NCBI GenBank assembly: GCA_036937835.1
Contig: CM072861.1
Location: forward strand, 22,310,001 to 22,374,000
Direction: 5' to 3'
Length of the DNA: 64,000 nt
Source: Pampus argenteus
Lineage: Eukaryota; Chordata; Actinopteri; Scombriformes; Stromateidae
Made by a program: the position numbers and the translations under genes. Below are positions 1 to 52,756 of this stretch, one piece after another. Position 1 is the first letter of the stretch, and each line of letters opens with the position of its first letter. The notes beneath the pieces are model-generated. The model made no database searches. It saw only the letters and a program-made list of their open reading frames with translations, and was not told the DNA's origin.

Positions 1-2806
1 GTGCCTCAATACTTGTGCAACTGTAGCGCTTAATCTGCGTCTGGCTTGCCTGCATTGACGCAGCATGTTGGCCCCTGTTTACATATATGCTCAGATGTGT
101 GTGTGTGTGTGTGTGTGTGTGTTTTATTGTCGTGGGGAGACTGACGTTGAGGATGAAGGTGAGACAGAAAGCAGCTCTGATGGCCTTATATGAAGAGCGT
201 TGTTGTTGACTTCATGCAGGACACGAGAAAAATCTGGGAATGAGCCGTATGGTGCAGATTTGTTAAAATGGGATGGTTACGCTTTCCACAACAGAAACCT
301 CCTAATGCTGTGTTATTCCACTGGCATGCTGGGTATGCACAGTTGTTTTCACTCACTCTCACACACACACACACACACACACACAGAGGAGCCACTGGCC
401 CTTAGTCATAGCATGCAACATCGAAACACAGAGATTTATGGTGTCATGTCGTCCAAAAGAAATAAGATGATGAACCGAAAAAACAGAACTTTACCTCCCA
501 ACAGAGGTAAACAGATCCAATATAAACCAGTGGAGGAACGTTACCAAGTCCTTTATGCCTCTAGTGCACTACATTTCATCAGGAGATATTATACTGTTTA
601 CTCCTGTACACTTATTAAACAGCAACTGTGTCTCTACAAGCTGTTTTCCTTTATTTATTATGCTCTCAGTTAATTTTGCTGCTATTACATGTACAGATAT
701 TCACCCAGAGAATGAACCCTAATGGTGATCCTCTGAGTTTAGTACAGACTTTTACATTAAACACAGTCTATCCTGGTTTTTACGTTTTATCTCAGAATTG
801 CGTCTGTTTTGTCATTTGACCTTTGTCATCATTTGGAGGGGCCTTATCATTTTATCATATCCACAGACAATCAATTCAATAGGACAGAAGTGCACAAGTA
901 AATAAATAAGTATAAAAATGGCATTCACATCATGTACACATTGCAGTGTTAATTCTGCTACCAAATTATAAATTATTTTGGGTTTCAGAGGTGTGTGTGT
1001 GTGTGTGTGTGATAAATAGTGAAAACAGAGTCTGTGTGTGTGTTTGTCTGATGATACAAACACAGGGATTTTGTTACAGGCAGTGTCCATACAGGCAGGA
1101 GATAAGGAGAGCAATGGAGCAGAGAGCATCAAACCCTTACAACACCAACTCTAACTGAACATTAATCTTCCAGCCAATTATTTTTTCAGTCTTATATTTA
1201 TTTATTATGGCGATATAGTTTGTCAAAAGTCTCTTTAGTCTTTCCACTGTACTCATTAAACGAAATATATTTAATTATAATACAACAGCGGATGTTGTTG
1301 CAACCGAAAATGTTAGACTGCGGAGCAGCGAGTTAACGTTTTATTTTTTTGTTGTTATTGTTGGGGTTTTTTTTTAAGAATGAGACAAACGGTGACACTC
1401 TAAGTGTGCTACTTTTGCAGTACGTTTCCATTGCACGGTACGAACAACCAACATCTGATTTTATCTCCATGCACGGATGCAAAAAGGAGAGGAAACTGTG
1501 CACATATACGAGCACACGTCGGGCTTAAAGCACAGAAAGATTTGTGAACGTGTCTGGAAAGAAATGCGTACAATACATAGAATTAAGTATTACGTGAATT
1601 TAAAACTGCTCTACTGAGAGTTTTACGCCCTGCGCATCTACTGCATACACACACACAGACACACACACACACACAGGCCCACATAAAGGAGGAAGATATG
1701 CTTAAATAAACATATACAGTATTCACAAACACCCTTAAATTGCTTACATAATTGTTATGTTTATATTTTTTGCTGATAAAATGTGATGTGTTTATGTGAC
1801 GGTGGGGGTCTCCCTCACTGGCCAGACCCTGGGAAGATAACCACCCCCATATCGTAACCTTCACACAGTCCTCTGTGGAAAATCCATCTCACAGGGGGGG
1901 TGAAGGTTGAGGGGTCAGGCTTACGGGCCGCGCTTCCTCTGCTGCTGCTGCAGGAGAAAAACTCTGAGAGCGCTCTGGTCAGCCCGACATTAGTTCTCAG
2001 AAACATTAACGTAGCCGTTGTTTGTGTGGGATGCAATAAGGAAGGAGGCCCCATATGTAGAGGGGACCCTTGAGAGAGGCGAGGCGAGGCTATACTTAGC
2101 ATCACATCTTGCCGGGGGGACTCTACCACTGCCTCTCAGCTTATAGCTACAAGATGTCCATCTTTCCAAACGAGTTGTGAGAAGAAAGGTTTGCACGATA
2201 TCCCAGGTTTTCACTATTCCCATTTTCTCAATTCTATTTTGAATTGAGTCAATATGTTTCCTGTGTTGTCGTTTTGTTTTTTTTTTTTATGTTGGTGGGT
2301 TACCACATGAAGCCTGGTTCCCATGTGTGTGTGTTTTTATCCATGTATAACAGGAGGAGAGATGAAAAAGTATTAACTTGCAATTGATCTGAAATCTGAA
2401 AAACTTTCTCTCTTTTGTCTTAAACACATGTGAGCACACACACACACACACGTAGGGGTTGTGACTCTGGTTCAATCTCATGCAGAGTTTATGAGGTCAA
2501 GGGAGCTCCGGTTCCTCTGAGGAGCAATAAAAAGGCTATAAAGATGTTAGCAGATAGCACCGTCCCTGGGTACAAACTGAAATAAGCAGAAACATGTGGC
2601 ACCTAAACTGCTTTACACAGCATACATAACATTCCCAGGCCGGGGCGAATACACACATTTGTTACTCAAACTTTCCGAGTTGCTCGACATAATAATTTCC
2701 ATGGCTACGAACATACAAACCAGATAAATGTTGTGTTATTTAGTTCTATTGTTATTGATATTTCATTGTTGACACAGATTCAATGTGAATTCGTGAAAAA
2801 TATAGA
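1..2806. other. Intergenic, microsatellite-rich region; no gene recognised
   Basis: No exon of a known protein is recognisable on either strand. The stretch holds (TG)n/(CA)n tracts (about 96-122, 358-386, 992-1011, 1649-1675, 2438-2452) in otherwise AT-rich sequence. One relatively GC-rich island (about 1800-2170) contains overlapping minus-strand open frames of 104 and 77 codons. Their translations look compositionally arbitrary and I cannot assign them. The right edge is set by the probable apool poly(A) signal. Confidence 0.6.
96..122. repeat. (TG)n microsatellite
   Basis: Uninterrupted TG dinucleotide run, one of roughly forty CA/TG tracts in the window. Confidence 0.9.
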
Positions 2807-2812
2807 TTTATT
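2807..2812 (-). terminator. Probable apool poly(A) signal (AATAAA)
   Basis: TTTATT on the plus strand reads AATAAA in the apool sense, 462 nt past the stop codon, followed by a TCTGTGTC-type GU-rich stretch. It is the first canonical hexamer I found downstream of the apool stop. Other hexamers could be used. Confidence 0.45.
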
Positions 2813-3273
2813 TGGGTTCTTAGATCAACAAATGAAGACAAATTTTTCCAACACATTGGGCTAAATTACAATAAATAAAAGCACCATGCATTCATGACGG
2901 TGAAAAGTGCAGCACAAAAGCCGGTAAGTGTTAAAGCACACAGACGGGAAGAAAATGACACAATCTGCCATCTGTGAATTGTGAATTAAAGACTTGTGTG
3001 TGGATTTTCTTTTCCCGGGTTTCTGCCCTTTTTCTGCCCTGCAAACTAACTCAGTTCTGTGTACTAGTATTCACTGCGTTCTACATTGCCAATGTACTTG
3101 GACCTTTTCTGTGGAAATATAAATGATGTTTGCAGAAGAAATGAGAACGGAAATGCGGATGAAAGGCTTCCTGACTATGTCTGCTTGCCTGCATGATGAC
3201 GCTTGCAGGTTTGTCAATCTGGATGCGATGGCAGTGTGGGAATGAGCTTTCTACTGAGGCTCTGTGCGGTCTC

Positions 3274-6200
3274 TCAGCTGCGTGTGCTGTACAGGTCTTC
3301 ATCTTCAGGGTTGGACTGGCCAAAGTCCAAAAGAGCTGGATCAGGCTTGAAACCAGAGCCCCCTGGAGGACAGCAAGAGACATGCAACAAAAGCTCAGTC
3401 ACAGCACAGAAATATGACACGTTATACTTAAAAAAACATTTTGCTTCTTCTCCGATTTAAAATAACATTCCCATAAATGCATCAGTAGAATAAACTTAGC
3501 TTTCTACATCATCGAAATCAGAACCAACCACAAGGAATCGTGTCAGGATCAAGTGTGTTCAGGTGTGCTTGTGTTTGTACTGGGTCAGATATCATCTCCC
3601 AAACAGAAACTGCAGCAGTGGTGGTGTATGTGCAGCAGGTGTACCTTTGCTGTTTTCTGCTGCAGGCTGTTCAGGTGGCGGTGGTGGTGGTGGTGTGTGT
3701 GTCGGGGTTGGTGTCTCCTCTAAGGCAGAAACCAACTCAGGTTCAGCGGCAGGTTCACGCTCAGCTGATTCAACAACTGTGGAAGAGTCCAAAACACAAC
3801 ACAGGTCAGCAGCAGGGACATCACTGCTACTGTTGAACTGTAGAACTCCATACTGTATACCTGGATCACTATCACCATATCACCATTTTGCATTACTAGT
3901 GGACTTTCTGCTTGTTATTGGGAAGAATATTAGTGGTACCTGCTAGCTCGTCTGAGGTCTTTGGAACAGGGGGTTCCTCAATGGAAGGAGCGGCCTCGGT
4001 CGGTGTGACCTCGACCGGAGCGGCTTCAACCGGAGCAGGATCTACCGGAGTGGACTCGATGGGAGCAGACTCGACTGGTGTGACCTCGTCTGGACCAGAC
4101 TCTACCTCGACTGAAGCAGGATCTACTGGAGCGGCCTCGGTCGGTGCAACCTCGACCGGAGCGCCGTTGACCGGAGCGGCGTCGACTGGAGCGGCCTCTA
4201 CCGGAGCAGACTCGACTGGAGCGGCCTCTACCGGAGCAGACTCGACAGTCTCTGGTTCTAAGCTCGGCGTGAGCTCAGCTGCGATGGCTTCAGAGGAAAC
4301 ATCCTCTGATGTTGGTTTTAAGGCTGAGGGCTCCTCACTTTCAACAGGGGCAGGTGGCTCATCAGAGGGAGCAGCGCTCTCTGTCTCTGCTGGCACCGAC
4401 TGTACCACAAGATCTGAACATGAGAGGAAATGCAGAACATCATCAGTAGGTGCTTTTGTGTGACTGATGTATGAAACAAGACAGAAAACAAGAAGGACAG
4501 AGATCAATATGTGTGATACCTGTGTTGGTCTCTGCAGGGGCCTGGTCGGGGGATATCTCTGTGAGTGTTACTGATGACGCCTCCTCAGATGATTCCACCT
4601 CCGTCTCAGATATCACAGCGCTCTGGGCTGAGCTGTTTGTGGTGGAGCTGGGCTCTGAGGCATGGCAAGGGGCAGACTGAGCCTCCTCAACTTCTGTAGC
4701 TGCCTAAAAAAAAAATTCAGTAACTGAAAATGTAAAGCTGTTTACGCAAGACTTGCATAGATTGTGCCGTATAAAATTACCATAAGGAGTTTTACTATTT
4801 GATTAATCACAGTGAAACTATACTTGTAACAGAGAGAAATAACTCATCTATAATGATAAAAGAAGCACTAGATTTTCTTGAACACTTATAAGGAAAAAAA
4901 ACCCACAATCGCTTATATTTACATTTTGCAATTCAGGCATGCAGTCGACACTAAAGACTGACATTGAGTTTGGCAGCAGTATAAGCCTTCATTTCTAGAT
5001 CACTGCATCATAAAGTGATACCATAAAAGGCAGAATGGAAAGGAAATGGAATATCACCGACTGATAGAAAAGGGGTTTTTTGAACAAGTAAAATATGTAG
5101 AGAGGAAATTACACAGCGAGTTCCCATTTTAATGTGTTACTAGCTGATTACATCTGTACGTAATCTTTATAATAAATATGACTGTTAACCTGTGGTTGTG
5201 AAGCCACAATCTCTTTGGCAACAGACTCCTGGGACTTGGAGGTGAGCAGTGAAGACACTGCAGCGCTGCTCCACTGCCCTGCAGAATACATCTTCTTGCC
5301 TGTCACCTATAGAGCACCAAAAAAAAAGAAAAAGAGAGAGTTTAACTGAGAAAATAATAGGGTGTGTGTGTGACTTATATTGCTGGAGTAGCTAATGAGA
5401 TGTCAGCATTTGAAAAAGTAAGATACCTTAAACACGGCCACTGCTTGGGCCGGGTAGCACACTGATGCTCCTGCACTCATCAGGCCCAGTGGAAGTGCCA
5501 ACTGCTTAAAACGGGAGCCTAGAATTAAAAAAAAGTTTTACGAAATCAAACTAACACACAGATTAAAACCTGAAGGCTTTACTGAAAAGGAGCCTTTATT
5601 AGCGATGATAACTTAATTTGATAATATTCATATATGGCATTGAACAATCTCTGCAAAGAGAGACAAAGAGAGCATAAAAAAAGCAAAGGGTGCCAACGAA
5701 CTGAAACAGAAACTTTACTTGTTTATAGGCTGTGATTCTGTGAATCTACGCGGTTTAGCAGTGAAGTGTACAGTATGTAACATCAGAGGCAAACTGTGGT
5801 CTGTGAATGCTGATGACTGAGAGGTGAACCTGTAACACATGTCTCACATAGATGGATCAAACTGCAGTTAAATATGCAGCCAGTACCTGTTTCACACATG
5901 CACCTGTACAAAGTGAATGACTTAGCCAAGACGCTAAATCGCTACTTACAGATTTTCTCATTAATTTTGATGGCTGCACAATTTTTCAGATCCATAAATT
6001 AAGAACTGACGCCTTCCACCTTTATAAAATAACCCAAAACGGCCACATTTTATTAAATTTAGATGCTGAAATCCTCGTATGCGCCTTCATAACATCTAGA
6101 ACAAACTGTTTTACACTTTTCTCTGGCCTACAGCAACAAAAACTCTCCACTTGGTCCAGAATGCAGCTGTCTGTCACCGGACCATAAAACACCAGTACTG

Positions 6201-8644
6201 ATGTCTCTGCATTGGCTGCCAGTTTACCCAAGAGCTGATTTCAAAATCTCCCTTCTCACCTATAAGGCTTTAAATTGCCCGACTCCTTCATATATCTTCA
6301 GTCTTATTGCTTCATATACTCCATCACATCATTTAGGTTCCCTCAGTGCTTGTTACTTAACTGTTCCTCCATTTAATAAGAGGATGCACTGTTTGAAGCT
6401 AACTTTAAATAAACTGAAGTTGGAATCAAACAGACACGGTATGTGGAGATGTTGATTATAGTTATTTGGAGTTAATAAATGAGAAATAATAAAATAAACA
6501 GAATAAAGTTATGGTTGGTTTACAAATGCTGATGTACAGTATATCACCACACAGCTGCATGGAAAATATCATTAAAGATAAAGTAAACACGACACTGCAA
6601 GAGACTAACTTATAACAGCTGTTTCCACATCTGAATGCTGCACATCGACTATCTAGTCACCAAATGCTCAGAGAGATGTGTGATTACTTTCATTCATTCT
6701 TTATTCAGATACTTTATAGTTGTGTGTGTGTAAAAGCAACATTAAAACACTGATGAATCTGATTTTTATTTTAGTGCTATAGTGAATGATTATTTTCATT
6801 CTCAATCTGCTGAGTATTCTCAAATTAATGAAGAATATAATAAAATATAATAAAATATAGAATAACCATCACAAGTTCCTGAAGCACGAGGTGAAGTTTT
6901 TAATAGATTCAATTTATTTTTATAAATAGATTTTTTTTTTAAAGGCGAAGAAACAAAAAATGAGAAGCTGAAACAAAAGAACATCTCGCATTTCTGTTTA
7001 TAAAGATGATGTAGTTGCTGATAAATTTGAAATGTTAAAATGACTCAGTGTGCTGAAGTAATAAGTCATGATGTTAAACCTCAAAGTGTTTGCTATCTAT
7101 AATGTACTATAGTCGTTTAACCTGATAAATACACAACTTAAAAATAACTTAAAAAGACCCAGAGTGTGTGTGTGATAGGTTGAGGATCAGGTTACCTTTT
7201 CGTGCCAAGAACATGCCAAGTAGGCCGGCCATGGTAATGGTGCCAAATCTGGGCAGGAAACCCGGGGGAGGGTCTTTCAAGTAATAATACACGTCTGTGA
7301 AACAGGTCACACAGGAGCACAGTTAACATGCTGATGCTCTTTGTTTACTAGCAGTAGGAACACAAATGATTTATTCTATTATTTCCTAAAAAAGTCACCA
7401 AGGGCACAAAACAACAAAAGTAGTATTAGATATACTACCATCATAGTTCCTCCATTATTCAGTCAACAGGTTATGTATGACACCTTGAGGTACCTACTGT
7501 TAACTCACCTTCTCCAGCATGGTAGAGATTTACACTCCCCTGTTTCACAGAGACACAGGCTGCCTGAAGAGAACACAGGACAATCTTTAAACCACTATAA
7601 CAGACCGTCACATCAATCTAGATAACGCTGAAACCGAAGCCTCTGAGTTTGTGTGAAGTGTTTTGTTTTTTTTTCCTCTATTCGCTTCCACCGTGTGTCA
7701 AACTGTCAAGTCGCCTTGCAGCGAACACTACAGCTGCAGAGAGGTAACTGTATAAATGACTATTTCCTGTCTGACTCCTGAACCCTGCTGTTTGCAAAAT
7801 CATACTTGCACAGAGCAGTTGACGCACACGGGATTGTGCTCTGTAACCGTGAAAAGAGAGGAACGCAAAGGGTTTGAAAATTAACACTGCAGGTGCGAGA
7901 TTAAACCTCTTTGGTGTGTTTTAGCTGTTGTTCCAGTATTATAGCACTCGCTTTGCCGTTTCTGTTTGAAGTGAGGATGTGAAAGTATGATGTAATCCGA
8001 CCACAAGTGGTGTTTGTGATTTTGACATATCTGAACATACAGGGTGTGTAGACTAACTTGATAATTTAAATACCTTCACAGTCTGGACAAGTGGTAGTAG
8101 GCTCTCTCTCGTTGTAGTTAAGCCACTCTCAATGACGCCAGGCCTGTCTGGCACAAACTGAACCTGAGGAGACTGTGGCAGCGGGTTGTAGATGTTCAAC
8201 TGGAGACAGAGGCAAAGCCAGCGTGTTATTATCACCAGATGAATGGCAAGGAGTTATACATGAGTAATGGGGAAAGGCATACCTTTTCTCGAGTAATCAG
8301 CCCATCAGTGGACACTTCGCTCACGGTGTACACTCGGATGGAGGCTATGCCCAGCACCGTCGGGACGGCCACCATCACCACCTAGCACACAATGAAACTC
8401 CCATCAGTATCTGTCAGCCCAAAGCAACAACGCTACTCACACATTACTCATACGGATTATTTATGACCAACATAAACATAAAAAGTGATGGAGATGGGTT
8501 TGATCACTTCAGTGCAAACTGTACTCAACAGAGAAAGTGGAAAAAAATAATAAAAGGATGTGAAAAAGAGAAAAAACAAAAACAAAAGATGAGATTGCAC
8601 ATATTTAGATGCTCTACATAAAATATTAACTTACTATAGTAAAG

Positions 8645-8691
<47 letters not shown>

Positions 8692-9271
8692 AATCTGTAA
8701 GTATAATTTTAATGTTTTTAATCTATAAATTTTCGTCATAATGTGTTTTTGTAACGTTATGCAAAATCTGTAGGAGATAAAAGTACTTTAATGTACCTCT
8801 AGAATACATATTTTAGCTATTTTACTTCGTTGACATATAAACATAAGTAGCAGTCGTTGTCAGTCGTTAGCAGTAAACAGTTGAGTTTACCGGATCCTGT
8901 TGATAACTGACGTAAACACTGACACGTTACCTACCGTAGCTGCTAACGGCTAACAGAGTCAGTGCTAACGTTTTTCCAACATTTAACTGTTGCAACATTA
9001 CATATTTAAGAGACGTTTAGTTTATGAACCGCTGCTCAAACTGCTGTCAACTAACGCAATAAAAACACTGTCACAGTTAGCGTTAGCATCGACTCATTCA
9101 GCCAGGCTAACGGTAACACAGTAGCTTTTCATGCCAGCAGTTCATGTTTGTATTAACGGCTCCGGGATAAATGGCGCTAACACACCGCCATGGTATTGCT
9201 TAAAGATATTATTTTCAAAGCAGAAAAACTTTGCCGAAGAATAAATGTCAAGCATTCACCTTGGCCGCCAT
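3274..9271 (-). CDS. apool: MICOS complex subunit MIC27 (apolipoprotein O-like)
   Basis: Apolipoprotein O-like protein. MIC27 is a MICOS subunit of the inner mitochondrial membrane that supports cristae junctions and binds cardiolipin. Eleven coding exons join in frame (492 aa): 9271-9260, 8381-8283, 8199-8074, 7563-7509, 7294-7196, 5518-5427, 5306-5190, 4703-4520, 4413-3940, 3776-3645, 3362-3274. Start is MAAKVVMVAVPTVLGIASIR. The family core is at about residues 98-175: PPPGFLPRFGTITMAGLLG, then LARKGSRFK, a second hydrophobic segment ending in CYPAQAVAVFKV, then TGKKMYSAGQ. These parallel human APOOL, including KVTAKKVYA. The terminal exon reads FGQSNPEDEDLYSTRS, matching the human ending DHGQSHPEDIDMYSTRS and separating it from APOO. 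The protein is much longer than human APOOL (268 aa) because exons 8-10 encode an acidic Ser/Thr/Pro region with a large Ala-Pro-Val-Glu repeat. If exon 10 were not spliced it would read on to a stop at 3592, an alternative C-terminus. Confidence 0.95.
3940..4413 (-). CDS. apool: apool exon 9: Ala-Pro-Val-Glu/Asp repeat insertion
   Basis: This exon encodes about residues 262-419. After an acidic lead-in it carries roughly 18 imperfect units of the type [S/A]APVE, [A]APVD, [V]APTE, [S]TPVD, from about 4240 down to 3980. Some longer blocks recur (EAAPVEVxPTEAAP occurs twice), as expected for slippage or unequal exchange. Phase is preserved (474 nt, entered with one nucleotide carried over from exon 8). 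Mammalian APOOL has no such block. It lies on the C-terminal side of both membrane segments, so it is a soluble low-complexity tail. Confidence 0.9.
5519..7195 (-). other. apool: apool intron 5 (non-coding)
   Basis: AT-rich intron separating the exons for the two hydrophobic segments. Apart from the LINE fragment I see only simple AT-rich sequence, including an AATATAATAAAATATAATAAA run near 6830. Confidence 0.8.
6110..6400 (+). mobile_element. Degenerate L2/CR1-type LINE reverse transcriptase fragment
   Basis: Inside apool intron 5. With stops and frameshifts, the plus strand reads LVQNAAVCH, then SLHWLPVYPRADFKISLLTY, KALNCPTPSYI and VP(P)FNKR. This is the conserved C-terminal part of fish L2/Rex-like ORF2 (VQNAAARL...LHWLPV..RI.FKI..LTYKAL.G.AP.Y). 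Only the 3' portion of the domain survives and it is broken, so it is a dead 5'-truncated copy. Confidence 0.8.
8648..8692. repeat. (TA)n(TG)n compound microsatellite
   Basis: About 16 TA units run directly into six TG units within apool intron 1. An alternating purine/pyrimidine tract of this kind is prone to length variation. Confidence 0.9.
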
Positions 9272-9420
9272 GACAGCGCTCCTCCTTCTTCTTGGGCAGC
9301 GGTGAGCAGCTTCGGCTGGTTTACAGCGCGGTGAGCTACTGCCACCCAGTGGACCGAGGCGGTACTGCAGCGTGGTGGCGTCGCTCAGCAGGCAGACAGC
9401 ACACTACACACATAAGTGAT
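9272..9420 (-). promoter_or_regulatory. apool: Probable apool 5' UTR and promoter
   Basis: GC-rich sequence directly upstream of the initiator ATG, whose context is TCATGG-like with purines around it. The first coding exon has only four codons before its GT donor. No TATA element is evident. The transcription start cannot be fixed from sequence alone. Confidence 0.5.
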
Positions 9421-10170
9421 TAACTGACTGTATACTTCATTTAGTTCTCTTTCAATAAATGTATTGTACCTCAAAGAGTCACATTTTGTTCTTTGAGCCA
9501 GGTCGTAATACATTGTATATTCATAAAAGCATCATTTACAGATAAAAAGCCAAACGTCTTGAATTTCACAAAGGTCAAACATTGATTCAACGAGATTTTC
9601 CTTTTAATCTAAAGGCTGTAAAATCTGAATGAATATGAATATTTTGAGACATATTCTGTATTTGATCATTTTCAAGTCAAGTCACTTTTCATTTGTATAG
9701 CTTTCATTAGACTATTTATGTCAATAAAGAATAAAACTTAAGTGAGATGGTCATTGTTAGTATTATGACATCAACTACCTTTATAAGTTATGTATATACA
9801 CTCAGATTTAATCAGGGTGATATGTAACATGAATGTGAAATGTATTATTATTATAATTGTGATAATGGAATTTTAACCAGGAATTACATCCAATAATAAC
9901 CTTTTCTTACATAATTACAGTTCTTCTGAACACTATAAGTATGATAATGTCACAGGCAGATAGTGGGAATTTAATTGTATTGTTGTCTGAGTGAAAGGGG
10001 AATAAAAGAATTGTATAAATGACAGACCTTTGTTATGTTAATCGCAATTTGTTTGAAAAATAAAATCACTGATCTAAAAAAAAGCTCACATTATCGGTTA
10101 TTGTATTCATATCTACTTGTAACGATGTCCTCAATAAATCCAAGAAAAGGTACAAATGAACAAAACACAG
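9421..10170. other. Short intergenic gap between apool promoter and cnksr2 3' end
   Basis: AT-rich, no open frame of note, no recognisable repeat. The two minus-strand genes follow each other in tandem with only about 0.8 kb between them. Confidence 0.7.
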
Positions 10171-10174
10171 CTCA

Positions 10175-12977
10175 TAGTGCAGAGGATTCAGTTTATTGAA
10201 GTCAAAGTTTAACAACTTAAGTTTACAATCTGTATTTTTTTTTTTTTGTAATATATATTCATATATATGAAACCAAAAAAGGCTACTTTAGGAAGAATAA
10301 ATGTAATTTTCTTTCTTTTTTTTTAATATCATCTTTAGTCAGTTTAATGTACAGAATAACAGTAAGCTAATATTATCCTTGAAAAAGAGCAATATGTTCC
10401 TTTTTTTAATGTCGCAGTGCAACTTACATCTTACACACCTGTGCAATGTACCATGAGGTGTACACCCCTGAAAGAACACACAGTGGAATCTCCCTTTTCG
10501 GCCTGTTTCTGCAGGTCTACACACACAAATATCTGGGAGGGATAACACAGTCTGTGCCTACGAATCAGAACTCGTACTCCGTTATTCTACAGTTATGTCA
10601 CCTGTCAACACTACAGATGAGAAACGGAGCAAGGTCCGCACACGAGAACTGTATTGTAACTCCTCTACAGCTGTGTGTGTGTAAGAACGCCGGTATAGTC
10701 AGTCCATCGTTGCCAAAGAGAGGGTTGGGAGGCACAGGGAAAGTGCTTGCATCATTTAGTTTCTTTGTGGTACTCTCAAATTAACCATTCAAATTATAAA
10801 AAAAAACAAAAAAAACATGAACGATATCTCTGGGGTGTGTGAAAAAATAAAACCCTGAACCTACACTCGCAAAAACTACAGTACAATATGAAGTATAAGT
10901 ACAGATAGTGCTGGATGCAGCAGGTGCTACGCGTGTCTCTCAGTGTCTTTGACACCGGGGGGCACCGTTGAGTCCTTGGCCTGATGTTGCAGATGAAATG
11001 ATTCATCCGAGTTTCACAGACATCACAGACCGACTTAGTGTGGAAGTCTATTACCATCCATAATCAATCATATATGCTTGAAGGGAATGTCAAAATAGCT
11101 TTTGTTTTAGGAGTAACAACACTTTTTGTGTCTCAGGTGAGACTCCTGAAGCCTTTTGGACATGCCTCAGCCTCTCTATGTAAACCAAAACATTAAATTT
11201 AACCCCTCCTGATAGGACGCTAAAGGAGGAGTTGCAAAAAAAAAAATATATGCCTCCCTCAGTTGTATCTTCAAACGCTATCTAATGAAAAACATCTATG
11301 AACATATAAATAAAAAGTCGCTATCATGAGAGGGGCGGGGGGAAAAAAAGAACACAAATGATCCACAATATTTTACCCTGTCCAATCAAATCAGTCCCAG
11401 GCCTTTTCTCATGCAACACATCATCACAGGAGAACGTCTAAGGGTCAGCCGTGATGTAAACCAGTAAAAACTGTCGGTCAAGTTGATGGTGGTTGTCATA
11501 TGCCTCCTAGTTGTTCAGCTGCTAAACACCCTGCATCTACAGAGTGAAGAGGGGGACACTGCAAAACCTTGGCATAGAATACATCATACTTTACATTATA
11601 TCTATGACACAAAACGTAAATAGATTTATATATTCTTCTATGTTTAAATATATTTGTAGACTGTACACAAATCTTTAGAAAATGAGACGGCAAATGCTTT
11701 TACCTGATATTTTGAACAGCAATGGTAAAGAGGCCGATGAGACATAGACCCTGTGATGCAGCCAATGAGATATAGAGATATAGAAAGTGCATTCTTTGTA
11801 GTGAGTGACTCCTTTTTGAAAAGAACGGTGCATTCGCTGCTTAAGGAAAAAGACAAAAAAAAAAAGAAAAGAAAAAAATTGTTTTGCACCCACGCAAATA
11901 CATACTCTCTGTCTTCCCCTCCGCTACCTCTAGAAGCATATCACAGTGGTAGTGGAACGCAAAAACATTTACATCAGTATACACAGCAGTATACACATAT
12001 ACACAAGTCATTAACGGCTAGAGAGAAAGAGAGAGAGAGAGAGAAGAAAAAGAAAATATTAAGAAAAGAGAAGGAGGAAGATGGAAAGAAACACAGAAGA
12101 GAGAGGGAGAGAAAAACTGAACAGTAGAATTACACTCTAACAGAGGAGCCTCCTTCTGCACATAAAATTGTGTTTTTTTTGTTTTTTTTGAACAGTTCAC
12201 AGTTTGAAATAGTGTGCATCTAGCCAGCACAATTGGTTTCTTCAATGCTCCTGACGTTGGTTGTTTTCATTGGTTCCCAGAGGAACAGGCTAAAACAGAA
12301 AAAAACCAGCATCGATGGCTACCTTTCACAGTCTTATAGTTAAAGTCACTGCCCTTACTTTCCCTCCGTACTGTCCCGTCAGTTCAGCCTGGAATAACAG
12401 TGAGGTCCCTGTAAATCAATGAGATATGCAGTGAGAGAAAAAAAAAAAAAAAAAAAAACGAGAACGAGAGAAAGGGGGGAGAACTGGTGGCTCTGGGTGC
12501 AAAGTTCATCAGTACAAAAGTACAGTGCTGTGGTGAAAAGGATTCTCCTCTGTATTGCTGCTACATAGCTCCCCCTGCCCCCTAAAATCAACCGGAAAAA
12601 TAGCAAAACCAAGAGAATACAAAGAAACAAACATGTTAAAAAGTCTTTTTTTTTTTGTCCCATTTTGCTTGTCGAGCGTGTGGAGTTTATGCTGAGATCC
12701 ATAGACAAAGGAAGATTAATGCTTTCTGTTCAGGCATGCAATAGGCACCCTGTGGGGTCCTCAGGATTATCAAAAGTTCATACACGCAGGTCTCAGACTG
12801 TTCCCTCTATGATATTTACACACTGTACAATGTGTGTTCCTGTGTATGTGTGTGTTTGTGTTGAGTACGTGCTCAGAGTCGTGATCAGGAGAAAGGATTT
12901 CGATGTAAAGCTCTGTGTGTGTGTGTGTGTGTTTGTGTATGTGTGTGTGTGTTCAGTCTTTGCTTCTCTTGTCTTCC
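10175..12977 (-). other. cnksr2: cnksr2 3' UTR
   Basis: Non-coding sequence between the cnksr2 stop codon and the poly(A) signal. It contains poly(A)/poly(T) runs (for example about 12436-12458), a purine-rich (GA)n tract near 12025-12045, and TG tracts near 12916-12952. The open frames here are short and are not supported by any recognisable protein. Confidence 0.65.
10192..10197 (-). terminator. cnksr2: cnksr2 poly(A) signal (AATAAA)
   Basis: TTTATT on the plus strand gives AATAAA in the gene sense. About 25 nt beyond it comes TGTGTTTTGTT, a good GU-rich downstream element. It defines a 3' UTR of about 2.8 kb, in keeping with the long UTRs of neuronal scaffold genes. Confidence 0.65.

Positions 12978-52756
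<39,779 letters not shown>

Noticed and set aside
1800..1870. Weak resemblance to U1 snRNA stem-loop II (GGTGGTTATCTTCCCAGGG)
   Set aside because: Only about 14 bases agree. No 5' ACUUACCUG end, Sm site or remaining stems are found nearby.
3912..4463. Plus-strand 183-codon frame rich in STGA repeats
   Set aside because: Antisense shadow of the apool repeat exon. The minus frame has splice sites, phase continuity and a conserved C-terminus.
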